Under the pieces are notes generated by a model. It was given only the letters and a program-made list of their open reading frames with translations, made no database searches and was not told where the DNA came from. The translations under genes and the position numbers were made by a program. A DNA stretch of 64,000 bases from JAAFIP01 sp043774625 (GTDB lineage Bacteria; Pseudomonadota; Gammaproteobacteria; Burkholderiales; Burkholderiaceae_C). Location: contig JAYVTG010000054.1 in NCBI GenBank assembly GCA_043774625.1, positions 1 to 64,000 of the forward strand, written 5' to 3'. Of the stretch, positions 47,298 to 56,299 are shown piece by piece. Each line of letters starts with the position of its first letter. Positions within the stretch are counted from its first letter, which is position 1.

Positions 47298-48101
47298 ATG
47301 AGCAATAGGTTGAAAACAAAATTATTTGCTACGACAGCAGCGGCCATGACTTTATTGGCATGTGGCGGTGGTGGCACTTCATCTTCGCCGAGCACTAGCT
47401 CAACCGTGACCACGACCACGAGTTTTGGCTCTCCCGAGAGAGTTTATGCAGGAACGACATCGAGTACGACATCTCCTAATTTTCAAATGCTGGTGCTTGA
47501 GAATAACGATGTGTGGTCACTTTACGGTACGCAATCATCATCACAGTTTTTAGTTCGCGGATTTATTCAGGCAATAGGAAATGCCTCTGGTGGTAATTAC
47601 GCATCAACGGTGGCAAATGATTTTTCCGCGTCAGGAGTTGTTGGTAACGGCGCTGTGTCTGCGACATACAACAACACCGCAGGGACGATTTCAGGTGCAG
47701 CCTCGATCACAGGCTCTGGATCAGTTTCATTTTCCGGAGGGCCAATTTCAAGCTCTACCTATAACTACAACACAGCAGCATTAATATCCAGCATTCAAGG
47801 CGCTTGGTCACTGTCAGCCATCACTGGAGAATCTCTATCCATCAATATCACTTCGACAGGTACTTTCACCGCCTTGTCGGGATTGGGGTGTAATTTTTCT
47901 GGCACGATTTCACCGCGATCTTCAGGAAAAAATGTCTTTAATGTAGCGATGACTTTTGGATCTAGTCCTTGTGCTTTGCCTGGGCAATCAGCATCTGGTA
48001 TCGCACTCTCGTATCCAGTTACGGGAGGGAAAAATCAGCTCTTGATTGCTGGATTCAACACCACGCGAACAGCAGGGACAGCAGCATTTGGGATACGGTA
48101 A
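47298..48101 (+). CDS. Orphan lipoprotein, Ser/Thr/Gly-rich
   Basis: This 267-residue protein starts at ATG 47298 with AGGAG at 47286-47290. The signal peptide ends at the lipobox LLACGGGG. The remainder is rich in Ser, Thr, Gly and Asn with beta-strand-like alternation (for example SGAASITGSGSVSFSGGPIS), and two cysteines near the end (GLGCNFSG and SPCALPG) may pair. I do not recognise the family. Base composition is lower in GC than the flanking core genes, suggesting transfer together with the surrounding modules. Confidence 0.75.
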   Translation: MSNRLKTKLFATTAAAMTLLACGGGGTSSSPSTSSTVTTTTSFGSPERVYAGTTSSTTSPNFQMLVLENNDVWSLYGTQSSSQFLVRGFIQAIGNASGGNYASTVANDFSASGVVGNGAVSATYNNTAGTISGAASITGSGSVSFSGGPISSSTYNYNTAALISSIQGAWSLSAITGESLSINITSTGTFTALSGLGCNFSGTISPRSSGKNVFNVAMTFGSSPCALPGQSASGIALSYPVTGGKNQLLIAGFNTTRTAGTAAFGIR

Positions 48102-48293
48102 TTATTACTATCCTTGCTTTGATCGCTGGGAGAAAAGCTCCAGCGATCACAATTGGGGTCACATCATAGGGGCCTTTACATTAACTCTGAAGGTTAATGT
48201 CTTTAATCTTGTCATTATGCTGTAAAATAAACAGTAAACTATTAAATAAATACGGCTGTTTTATGCATATCATTAAAAATTGCATTTTCTGCA

Positions 48294-48605
48294 TCAAGCA
48301 ATCTCAGCAAAATTATTAATCTTCACCACTCCGTCAGGAAACTTAGCAATCACTTCCAGCTCGCCACCCATGGCTTCAATATGGCTGCGCAAGGTGGATA
48401 GATACATGTCTGTACGGCGCTCCAATTTGGCAACTGAAGGTTGTTGTATGTGCAGGGCTTCGGCGAGCATTTTTTGGGAGAGACCGCGTGCTCGGCGTAG
48501 CTCGTGCAGGGGCATTTCGGCGAGCATGGTTTTAGTTTGAAGCTGAGCTTGCTTTTGAGCGGCAGGACTCAGTTTAGCGTGCAGGTCTGAAAATTTTTTG
48601 CTCAT
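48294..48605 (-). CDS. HigA-type XRE antitoxin
   Basis: This 103-residue protein has an XRE helix-turn-helix in the middle (MPLHELRRARGLSQKMLAEALHIQQPSVAKLERRTDMYLSTLRSHIEAMGGEL). The region after it is typical of HigA-like antitoxins. Its ATG overlaps the toxin stop by 4 bp. It appears intact, in contrast to its toxin partner. Confidence 0.87.
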   Translation of the reverse strand: MSKKFSDLHAKLSPAAQKQAQLQTKTMLAEMPLHELRRARGLSQKMLAEALHIQQPSVAKLERRTDMYLSTLRSHIEAMGGELEVIAKFPDGVVKINNFAEIA

Positions 48606-48964
48606 CCTATTTCTCCTTTACGTTTAAGTTGCTCAAGATGTTCGTCGTAAAGCCTGTCGGCGATGGGTACATGCACTTCGTACCAGCGGTCATCGCCCGT
48701 TTTATCGCCACCGATCAGCAAAACAGCCATGCGGCGCGGGTCAAAAGCGTAGAGCGTGCGCAGCGGTCTGCCGCCCTGCTGCGTACGCAATTCACGCATA
48801 TGTCCGTGGCGTGAGCCGTTGATCGCGCTACTGTGGGGATGCCCGAGGTTGGGGCCTCTGGCTTCAAGCAAGCCTACAGACGCAGCCACTGAAATTTGCT
48901 CGGCTTCAGTGAGCGATGCCCACCATGCTTCAAATTCGTCGGTGTATTCAACTTCTCAAGTCAT
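48602..48964 (-). pseudogene. HigB/RelE-type toxin with nonsense codon at position 3
   Basis: From ATG 48964 the frame reads MT, TGA, then EVEYTDEFEAWWASLTEAEQ and continues without a stop through LLEARGPNLGHPHS to KRKGEIG at 48602. Relatives of this toxin start MxWEVEYTDEFxxWW, so the TGA (48956-48958) most simply replaces a Trp TGG. The rest of the protein (about 117 residues) is undamaged, including the RELR and LYAFDPRR segments of the RelE-like fold. Only poor internal starts (GTG at 48889) remain. The toxin is probably silent, while the antitoxin survives. Confidence 0.8.
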
Positions 48965-49032
48965 GCTGGAATATAGCTCAGAGAGAATATTCCGTCAAGA
49001 GAATTTCATTGATGTTACGAAATACGAAAACT

Positions 49033-50016
49033 TCAAGGCACCAACGCCAGCTTCCACCAAGACCCATCCGCCATCTGCAAACAGGCACCCCCGGGAATAG
49101 GTAGCATGCGCTCCACCAGCGCGGGCAGGGCCATCAGGTCAGACATTTCGTTCCACCGCCCTGCACCACCCCATTGCAACCAGTGCAAGGCGCGGCGGGT
49201 CATGTCGGGCACCACGATACTGGCGCCCTGGCCCAGCGTCTTGGGTGGCACCACCACGCCCAGTTGCTGCTCCACCGCGCCCATGCGGTGGTTGGACACA
49301 TCCATCGTCTTGGCAAACGGCACCAATTCGGGCGGTTGGTAGTGGTACAGGGTGAGCGTGCCGCCAATGTGCGGAGTTATCACGGCGGCCACGTCGGTGC
49401 GTCCATCGCCGTCAAAGTCGGCAAAACCCAGCGGGTTGAGCCACAAAAACGAAGAGCCGGTAAACGGGCTGCGGGCTAGCTCGGTCAGCACCACCGCATC
49501 TGCCTTTCCCTCACCCGGTACACGCTGCACTGGCTTGAGCCCCAGCACCACTACTGACGCACCGCGCAGCAGGTCAGACTCCACCAACACCAGTTCGTCG
49601 CGCCCATCGCCGTCCAGGTCAACCAGGCGCGGCACCAGGTCTTCGTACACCCGGTTAAGCGGCAGTTTGTGCGTCAAGTCCTGCACACGCCCATCGGGCA
49701 AGCGCGCCTGCACATGCAAGGCCCCGGCATGCTCGGTAGACCCCAACGATTTGTGCGGATAGCGGTGCGTAGGCGACGCAAGCCACGCCCAGGCAATGTC
49801 GCGCGTACCCTGCGCCACCTGGCTTTGCGCCAGCCGTTTGGCGGCTGCGGCGGGTGGGCGCAACGGTTGCTGCTGCGTGTAAGCGGAACCGCACTGTGCG
49901 GTAGAACGTTGCAGGTCTAGCGCTGTGGCTTGGCTGCTAACAAGCCAACTGGCTATGGAAACAAAGGCACAGCGCAGGCTTTGTTGGAAGGGTTTGATTG
50001 CGGTGGTGAATGGCAT
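49033..50016 (-). CDS. Secreted FG-GAP/VCBS repeat protein
   Basis: This 327-residue protein starts at ATG 50016 with a signal peptide (hydrophobic core LRCAFVSIASWLVSSQATA). It holds at least two calcium-binding FG-GAP loops, LVDLDGDGRDELVLVE and FADFDGDGRTDVAAV, in a beta-propeller context. No catalytic domain is evident. It would be periplasmic or outside the cell. Downstream (lower coordinates) is the broken HigBA module. The function is unknown. Confidence 0.8.
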   Translation of the reverse strand: MPFTTAIKPFQQSLRCAFVSIASWLVSSQATALDLQRSTAQCGSAYTQQQPLRPPAAAAKRLAQSQVAQGTRDIAWAWLASPTHRYPHKSLGSTEHAGALHVQARLPDGRVQDLTHKLPLNRVYEDLVPRLVDLDGDGRDELVLVESDLLRGASVVVLGLKPVQRVPGEGKADAVVLTELARSPFTGSSFLWLNPLGFADFDGDGRTDVAAVITPHIGGTLTLYHYQPPELVPFAKTMDVSNHRMGAVEQQLGVVVPPKTLGQGASIVVPDMTRRALHWLQWGGAGRWNEMSDLMALPALVERMLPIPGGACLQMADGSWWKLALVP

Positions 50017-50122
50017 AGCGTTCTGTCGCTTTGGGTGATATTTTCTTTCATTCACGCCCCGCAACGCCGAAAAAACAGCACCCTGTGTGACTTGTCTTCA
50101 ACCTGCCCGCCACGCCTGCCAG

Positions 50123-50214
50123 ATCATGCCGATGGGTTGCTTTGCGTAGCGACATAAAGAAGGAGCCCGAAGGGCGGGTGACAGTCGCGTAGCAGAGCAA
50201 CACGGCGACATGAT
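50123..50214. repeat. Palindromic intergenic repeat, family B, copy 2
   Basis: Arms at about 50123-50153 and 50184-50214 are imperfect inverted complements over 31 bp (ATCATGCCGATGGGTTGCTT against the complement of GAGCAACACGGCGACATGAT). The interior GCGTAGCGACATAAAG and GACAGTCGCGTAGC match copy 1 near the window start. Confidence 0.75.
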
Positions 50215-50256
50215 CCCGCTACAAGACACAGCGCGCAATCTCTAAAAACTGCCAAT

Positions 50257-50299
50257 AGCCAGCGCAGAATATGCGCGAGCAGCTACTTTTTTTATAGCA
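50257..50299 (-). repeat. Dispersed repeat at 3' end of the Gfo/Idh gene
   Basis: TAGCCAGCGCAGAATATGCG then CGAGCAGCTACTTTTTTTAT and AGCA is a reverse copy. It supplies the last codon and stop of the oxidoreductase gene at 50292. Confidence 0.9.
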
Positions 50300-51302
50300 A
50301 AACAGGTTTGCCAGTACGCGCGCTGACAGCAATCGCTTCTAGTGTTCTTGCAATATCCAGGCTTGGCTGCTGCACGCGCTGTACCGCTGCAACGTCGCCG
50401 CGCCGCAGCACATCGGCAAACGCCTCTGCAGCAAACATAAAGCCGCTGCCGGTGGCAGAAGGCACGTCTACAAAACGGCCAGGCTTGGCAGCGTTGCCCA
50501 TCACACGCAGTTGGCTCGGTGCCTGTGCGCTGGTGTGGTTGTCGTAATTGGTTTCTATCTGGCCCGATGTGCCCACAATGGTTGCAAAGCGGCGAAAGTT
50601 GCGGTTCATCGCGCACGAAATAGTGGCTGTGCGGCCGCCTGCAAACTCCAGCTCTGCGTCCATGCCAATGTCCACCCCCGACGCGTCCCACTGCGGTTTG
50701 GCACTTACGCGCTGCGGTGCCTCGCCCATCACCAGGCGGATAAAGCTCACGGTGTAGCAACCCAGGTCCAGCAAGGCACCGCCGCCCACGTCCGGGTTCA
50801 GGCGAATATTGCCAGGCGAATCTCCCAGCATGAAGCAAAATTCTGCGGCCACGCTGTGCACTTTGCCAATTGCGTCCGTACCCAGCAAACGCAGCAGATC
50901 ACGCGTTTGCGGCTGAAACCAATACGGGTACGACTCCAGCAGCATCACCTGGTTGGCCTTGGCGGCTGCAAACATCTGCTGCACCTGGGCCAGTCCCACA
51001 CCCAAGGGTTTTTCGCACAGCACATGCTTGCCATGCTGCGTCGCCTTGATAGCCCATTGCGCATGCAGGGTGTTGGGCAGCGGAATGTACACCGCTTCAA
51101 TGCTCGCGTCTTTGAGCAACGCGTCATAACTGTCGTAGGCGGTGGGTATGCCAAATTCGCTGGCAAATGCACGCGCCTTCTCGCTCGTGCGGCTGGCTAC
51201 CGCCGTCACCTTCACCTTGTCTGTGGCCTTCACGTCTTTGGCAAAGCTCTTGGCAATATTGGCCGCGCCGAGGATGCCGATGGTGAGTGGTTTGCTTTTC
51301 AT
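50292..51302 (-). CDS. Gfo/Idh/MocA family oxidoreductase
   Basis: This 336-residue enzyme has the Rossmann start ILGAANIAKSFAKDVKATD, the family motif EKPLGVGLAQVQQMF with the catalytic Lys, and the C-terminal beta-sheet domain with GGGALLDLGCYTVSFIRLVMGE. It uses NAD(P) to act on sugars or related polyols. No carbohydrate cluster surrounds it, so the substrate is open. The stop codon comes from a dispersed repeat. It lies 35 bp downstream of rnr on the same strand. Confidence 0.9.
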   Translation of the reverse strand: MKSKPLTIGILGAANIAKSFAKDVKATDKVKVTAVASRTSEKARAFASEFGIPTAYDSYDALLKDASIEAVYIPLPNTLHAQWAIKATQHGKHVLCEKPLGVGLAQVQQMFAAAKANQVMLLESYPYWFQPQTRDLLRLLGTDAIGKVHSVAAEFCFMLGDSPGNIRLNPDVGGGALLDLGCYTVSFIRLVMGEAPQRVSAKPQWDASGVDIGMDAELEFAGGRTATISCAMNRNFRRFATIVGTSGQIETNYDNHTSAQAPSQLRVMGNAAKPGRFVDVPSATGSGFMFAAEAFADVLRRGDVAAVQRVQQPSLDIARTLEAIAVSARTGKPVLL

Positions 51303-51337
51303 GTGCTGTGTATACGGTTTGTATTTTTATGCAAAAA

Positions 51338-53641
51338 CTATCGGCGTGCGCGCTTGCTCTTACCCTTGGCAACCGCTTTTTTTGCTGCAGCCCGAACAAC
51401 CTGAATAGGCGACTTGGGCATCGCATGGCTGGGTTTGTTGCGGGCTGCTGGTTCTGCACTGCGGCTGGTGGTGTGCTTATCACTCTTTTTTTCGCTCTTT
51501 TTGGCGGGTTTGCCACTGGCTTTGTCGTCTGCATCAAAGCGCACGGTGCCGCCAGAAGGCAGCTTCACCGCCTCGCCGTCGCGCACCAGCCTGAAGTCAA
51601 TCTTTCGACCATCCAGGTCTACGCGGCTAACTTGTATGCGTACCCTGCTACCAATCGCATAGCGAATGCCTGTGCGCTCGCCGCGCAACTCTTGGCGGGT
51701 TTCGTCAAACTTCCAGTAGTCGCCGCCCAGCTCACTGATGTGTACCAGGCCTTCGACGTACATCTCGTCGAGTGTGATAAACAAGCCAAAGCTGGTAGCC
51801 GAGCTGACGGTGCCCGAATATTCCTCACCCAAATGCTCGCGCATGTATTTGCATTTGAGCCAGGCTTCTACATCTTTGCTGGCCTCGTCGGCGCGACGCT
51901 CGTTGGCGCTGCAGTGCAGGCCCGCAGCTTGCCAGGCCAACTGGTCGCCGTTCAACTTTTTGGGTTTTTCGCCCGCAGCAGGAGGGCGCACACGCGATGC
52001 CAAACGCTTTTTCAGCTTTTCATGCGCCTCGCCCGGAACGGGCAAGTTGGGCAACTGGTATTTGCCTTTGGCCAAAATCGCTTTAATGACGCGGTGCACC
52101 AGCAAGTCCGGGTAACGGCGAATCGGGCTGGTGAAGTGTGTGTAAGCGTCAAACGCCAGGCCAAAGTGGCCGCTGTTCATGGGCGTGTAGATGGCTTGCG
52201 ACATGCTGCGCAGCAGCATGGTGTGGATTTGCTGCGCGTCTGGCCGGTCTTTGGTGGCAGCGGCTATGGCAGCAAACTCACCGGGCGTAGGCTCGTCGCT
52301 GATCGTGCCCGCCACACCCATGGTTTTGAGGTACTGGCGCAGCACGTCTTTCTTCTCGGGCGTGGGCCCTTCGTGCACGCGAAAAAGGCCCACCTGCTTG
52401 CTTTGCAAAATAAAGTCTGCGCTGCACACGTTGGCGGCCAACATGGCCTCTTCAATCAGCTTGTGTGCGTCGTTGCGGGTACGTGGGATGATTTTTTCGA
52501 TGTGGCCGTTTTCGTCGCACACAATTTGCGTTTCGGTGGTTTCAAAGTCCACCGCACCGCGCACATTGCGCGCCTTGAGCAAGGCGCGGTACACGTCGTG
52601 CAGGTTGAGCAAATCGTCAATGCGGTCTTTGCGCTTGCTAGCCTCGGGGCCGCGTGTGTTACCCAAAATTGCCGCGACTTCGGTGTAGGTAAAGCGCGCG
52701 TGGCTGAACATGACGGCAGGGTAAAACTGATAGGCCGTCACCTCGCCAGCAGCGCTCACCAGCATATCGCAGACCATGCAGGTGCGTTCAACATCGGGCT
52801 TGAGCGAACACAGCCCATTGCTCAACTTTTCGGGCAACATGGGAATGACCCGACGCGGAAAATACACGCTGGTGGCGCGGTCATAGGCGTCGATGTCGAT
52901 GGCTGCACCATTCTTCACGTAATGCGATACGTCGGCTATGGCAACCAGCAGGCGCCAGCCATCTTGTGCAGTCTTGCCTTTGCCAATGCGCGCAGGTTCG
53001 CAGTACACGGCATCGTCAAAGTCGCGAGCGTCTTCGCCGTCAATCGTCACCAAGGCGATGTCTGTCAAGTCAACCCGGTACTTTTTGTCTGCGGGGGTGA
53101 CCTTGTCTGGCAGGGCCGCTGCTTCCTTCAGGCATGCGTCACTAAACTCGTGCGGCACGCCGTATTTGCGCACCGCAATCTCAATCTCCATGCCGGGGTC
53201 GTCCACCTCGCCCAGCACTTCGCTCACACGGCCTACGGGCTGGCCATACAGTGCGGGCGGCTCGGTCAGTTGCACCACCACGACCTGGCCGGTTTTGGCA
53301 CTGCCTGTGCCGCCCTTGGGTATCAGCACGTCTTGCCCATAGCGCTTGTCTTCAGGTGCTACCAGCCACACCCCCGACTCTTGCAACAGGCGGCCAATAA
53401 TGGGCTGGGCTGAGCGTTCAATAATCTCCGTCACGCGCCCTTCGGGCCGGCCGCGGCGGTCATGGCGCACTATGCGGGCGCGCACACGGTCGCGGTGCAA
53501 GACGGCGCGCATTTCATTTTGCGGCAAATACAAATCGGCTTCACCATCGTCGCGCTGCACAAAACCGTGTCCGTCGCGGTGGCCCTGCACGGTGCCTTCA
53601 ATTTCTTCTTGCAAACTGCCTACGTTTTTAGGCGTAGTCAT
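51338..53641 (-). CDS. rnr: Ribonuclease R
   Basis: RNase R is a 3'-5' exoribonuclease that degrades structured RNA. The 767-residue protein has an N-terminal cold-shock-like part (GHRDGHGFVQRDDGEADLYLP), the RNB catalytic domain with acidic residues in TIDGEDARDFDDAVY, the FTSPIRRYPDLLVHR region and the S1 domain (YSGTVSSATSFGLFITLDEMYVEGLVHISELGGDYW). The tail is Lys/Arg-rich, as in the family. It is divergent from tRNA-Leu. Confidence 0.96.
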   Translation of the reverse strand: MTTPKNVGSLQEEIEGTVQGHRDGHGFVQRDDGEADLYLPQNEMRAVLHRDRVRARIVRHDRRGRPEGRVTEIIERSAQPIIGRLLQESGVWLVAPEDKRYGQDVLIPKGGTGSAKTGQVVVVQLTEPPALYGQPVGRVSEVLGEVDDPGMEIEIAVRKYGVPHEFSDACLKEAAALPDKVTPADKKYRVDLTDIALVTIDGEDARDFDDAVYCEPARIGKGKTAQDGWRLLVAIADVSHYVKNGAAIDIDAYDRATSVYFPRRVIPMLPEKLSNGLCSLKPDVERTCMVCDMLVSAAGEVTAYQFYPAVMFSHARFTYTEVAAILGNTRGPEASKRKDRIDDLLNLHDVYRALLKARNVRGAVDFETTETQIVCDENGHIEKIIPRTRNDAHKLIEEAMLAANVCSADFILQSKQVGLFRVHEGPTPEKKDVLRQYLKTMGVAGTISDEPTPGEFAAIAAATKDRPDAQQIHTMLLRSMSQAIYTPMNSGHFGLAFDAYTHFTSPIRRYPDLLVHRVIKAILAKGKYQLPNLPVPGEAHEKLKKRLASRVRPPAAGEKPKKLNGDQLAWQAAGLHCSANERRADEASKDVEAWLKCKYMREHLGEEYSGTVSSATSFGLFITLDEMYVEGLVHISELGGDYWKFDETRQELRGERTGIRYAIGSRVRIQVSRVDLDGRKIDFRLVRDGEAVKLPSGGTVRFDADDKASGKPAKKSEKKSDKHTTSRSAEPAARNKPSHAMPKSPIQVVRAAAKKAVAKGKSKRARR

Positions 53642-53698
53642 AGGGGAAGATGGGGTTTGGGGGGTATTTTTGATATAGAATCCTCGATTGTCCTGAAT

Positions 53699-53783
<85 letters not shown>

Positions 53784-53836
53784 TTTGACATACTTGTTGG
53801 TTGTTTTTCAACTGTGTTCACATGAAAAGCATACCT

Positions 53837-53886
53837 TAAAAAAGCCGTTTGATACACCCAGAGTGTTAAATCAAGCGGCTTTTTGC
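53837..53886. terminator. Terminator after tRNA-Leu
   Basis: AAAAAAGCCGTTTGAT pairs with ATCAAGCGGCTTTTT across a loop (one G/T mismatch in the centre), with T-run at the plus-strand end. It can also serve the minus strand. Confidence 0.85.
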
Positions 53887-53941
53887 TTTACAAAGCCTTC
53901 AATATTGCCTAGTAGGTGTATTTAGAAGCATTTTATGCCAG

Positions 53942-53985
53942 TTGCCAGCGTGGAATATGCGCGAGCAGCTACTAAATTAATAGCA
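53942..53985 (-). repeat. Dispersed repeat directly after rimO
   Basis: TTGCCAGCGTGGAATATGCG then CGAGCAGCTACTAAATTAAT and AGCA is the copy closest to consensus. It ends immediately next to the rimO stop codon at 53986. Confidence 0.93.
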
Positions 53986-55437
53986 TTATATCGGCAAAGC
54001 CACCAAATCATGCCCTTGCGTTCCCACAACGCGGGCTTTGGTGAATTCGCCCACCTTGAGCTGCTTGCTGATTTTTTCGGGCGGTAGCAGCTTGACGGTG
54101 CCGTCAATCTCGGGGGCATCGGCATACGTGCGGCCCACGCCGCCTTTTTTGCCCATGGCTGGCGCGCTGTCTACCAGCACCTGCATGGTCGCGCCTAAGC
54201 GCTGCTGCAGCTTGGCAGCAGATACCGCCTCGGCCACCGCCATAAAACGGGCACGGCGCTCTTCTCGCAATTCCAGTGGCAGCATGCCAGGAAGGTCGTT
54301 TGCCGCAGCGCCTTGCACTGGGCTATAGGCAAAGCAGCCTGCGCGGTCGATGTGTGCCTCAGCCATAAAGTCGAGCAAGTGTTCAAACTCGGCCTCCGTC
54401 TCGCCCGGAAAGCCTGCAATAAAGGTGCTGCGAATCACGATCTCGGGGCAAGCCTGGCGCCATTTCAAAATGCGCTCCAGGTTGCGTTCGCCACTGGCGG
54501 GGCGCTTCATGCGCTTTAAAACGTCGGGGTGGCTATGTTGCAAGGGTACGTCCAGGTATGGCAGCACCCTGCCTTGCGCCATCAGCGGCACCACATCGTC
54601 CACGGACGGATACGGGTACACGTAGTGCAAGCGCACCCAGGCACCATAGGGTTCGGCCAATTTACCCAGCTCTTCGCACAAGTCCAGCATGCGGGTTTTG
54701 ACGGGGCGACCGTCGAAAAAGCCGGTGCGGTATTTGGTGTCCACACCATAGGCCGACGTGTCTTGGCTGATGACCAGCAATTCTTTTACGCCGGAGGCAA
54801 ACAGCGCTTGCGCTTCTTTGAGCACATCGCCAATCGGGCGGCTGACCAGGTCGCCACGCATGCTGGGGATGATGCAAAAAGTGCAGCGGTGGTTGCAGCC
54901 TTCGCTGATTTTGAGGTAAGCGTAGTGTTTGGGGGTTAATTTGATTCCCACGCCGGGCACGGCGTTGGTGTGGCGATTGGGAACCAGGTCGATAAATGGG
55001 TCATGCGGTTTGGGCAAATGCAAATGTACCGCGTCCATCACCTCCTGAGTAGCGTGCGGGCCCGTAACAGCCAACACCGAGGGATGAATGCTTTTGACCA
55101 TGTTCTCGTCGGGCTTGTCGCCACCCGTTCCAGCCGAAAAGCCGCCTGCAAGACTTTTGGCCCCGAGGCAACCCGTCACAATAACCTTGCCGTTGACTGC
55201 CAGCGCTTCGCCAATGGTGTCCAGGCTTTCTCTTACCGCATCGTCAATAAAGCCGCAGGTGTTGACAATAACCAGGTCAGCGCCTTCAAAAGTCTTGGAT
55301 GTCTCGTAGCCCTCGGCACTTAGTTGCGTGAGGATCAACTCTGAATCGGTCAAGGCCTTGGGGCAACCCAGGCTGACAAAACCGACTTTGGGAATGGAAG
55401 ATTTGGGAGAAATGGTAGGGGGTAAAACTGCGCTCAT
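53986..55437 (-). CDS. rimO: Ribosomal protein S12 methylthiotransferase RimO
   Basis: RimO is a radical-SAM enzyme that methylthiolates Asp of ribosomal protein S12. This 483-residue copy has the N-terminal UPF0004 domain (VGFVSLGCPKALTDSE, NTCGFIDDA), the radical-SAM triad in SEGCNHRCTFCIIPSMRG, and a TRAM domain at the end. I chose ATG 55437 over the upstream 55473, because family members start near MSAxxx-PKVGFVSLGC. The adjacency to phaR is usual in Burkholderiales. Confidence 0.96.
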   Translation of the reverse strand: MSAVLPPTISPKSSIPKVGFVSLGCPKALTDSELILTQLSAEGYETSKTFEGADLVIVNTCGFIDDAVRESLDTIGEALAVNGKVIVTGCLGAKSLAGGFSAGTGGDKPDENMVKSIHPSVLAVTGPHATQEVMDAVHLHLPKPHDPFIDLVPNRHTNAVPGVGIKLTPKHYAYLKISEGCNHRCTFCIIPSMRGDLVSRPIGDVLKEAQALFASGVKELLVISQDTSAYGVDTKYRTGFFDGRPVKTRMLDLCEELGKLAEPYGAWVRLHYVYPYPSVDDVVPLMAQGRVLPYLDVPLQHSHPDVLKRMKRPASGERNLERILKWRQACPEIVIRSTFIAGFPGETEAEFEHLLDFMAEAHIDRAGCFAYSPVQGAAANDLPGMLPLELREERRARFMAVAEAVSAAKLQQRLGATMQVLVDSAPAMGKKGGVGRTYADAPEIDGTVKLLPPEKISKQLKVGEFTKARVVGTQGHDLVALPI

Positions 55438-55533
55438 GCCCTTATTGTCACAGATACGGGTCCCCGACCCCAAACCATCTTCAACGCGTGTAACAGGCCT
55501 TAATGTGCGGCTACCCGTGCGTGCGCAAGCTGA

Positions 55534-56085
55534 CTAGCGCTTCAAACCAACCGAGCTAAACAACTGTTCGGTTTGCTTTTGCATTTGTTCCTGCATTTGC
55601 GCAAACATGGTTTGCGACTGGGCCACCGCCGTATTCATCATGCCTGGTAGCCCAGCTGCCAGGTCAGGGGCAAAAACCTTGGCTTGCTCGGCCATTTTGG
55701 CTTGCACGTCAGTAAAGGCCTGCAGGTTTTTCTCCATGGTGCTGCCCATCAAGCCCTGCATGGAATGACCATAGAAACGGATGATGTTCGCCAGCGCTGC
55801 CTCACTAAACATGGGAACGCCCGCAGTTTCTTCTTCCAGGATGATTTGCAGCAAGATGCTGCGCGTCAGGTCTTCATTGGTTTTGGCATCAACCACTACA
55901 AGGGGTTTGGCGTCAAGCACCAACTGCTTGACCTCACTCAGCGTGATGTAGGTAGAGCTGTTGGTGTCGTACAAGCGTCGATTGGGGTACTTTTTAATTA
56001 CCCGAACAGCAGTTTTGGCATGCGGGGTATCAGCGTTTTTTCCATGAGCCTTGGCATCATCGTTTTTACTTTTTTTGGTCTGCAA
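55534..56085 (-). CDS. phaR: Polyhydroxyalkanoate synthesis repressor PhaR
   Basis: PhaR binds polyhydroxyalkanoate granules and represses phasin genes. The domain VIKKYPNRRLYDTNSSTYITLSEVKQLV is the DNA-binding part, and LTRSILLQIILEEE with the following FYGHSMQGLMGSTMEKNLQ is the second conserved block; the Gln/Met-rich tail (QMQEQMQKQTEQLFSS) is typical. I chose TTG 56085, which has AGGAG at good spacing, over the ORF limit at 56154. Its presence implies the organism makes PHA. Confidence 0.93.
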   Translation of the reverse strand: MQTKKSKNDDAKAHGKNADTPHAKTAVRVIKKYPNRRLYDTNSSTYITLSEVKQLVLDAKPLVVVDAKTNEDLTRSILLQIILEEETAGVPMFSEAALANIIRFYGHSMQGLMGSTMEKNLQAFTDVQAKMAEQAKVFAPDLAAGLPGMMNTAVAQSQTMFAQMQEQMQKQTEQLFSSVGLKR

Positions 56086-56299
56086 AACGGTTCTCCTGGC
56101 CCTGTAAACGGGCAAACGATATTGTCTTCCCGCAATCGATGCGCTGCAACACATTTTAGGCGTTCACAAAGGGGCTTGGGCTCTAGGTTTACCCTGCATG
56201 GCAATCCCATTTTTGGCTACCAATTTTGTAAAAATAGTGTAGAGTGAATTTTGCGCTGCATACAAACATTTAACCTACACCTTGTGGAAACAAAAAACC

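Noticed and set aside
51287..53413. 708-residue open frame on the plus strand
   Set aside because: It is the antisense shadow of rnr, whose RNB and S1 motifs are clear. The shadow has no recognisable domain.
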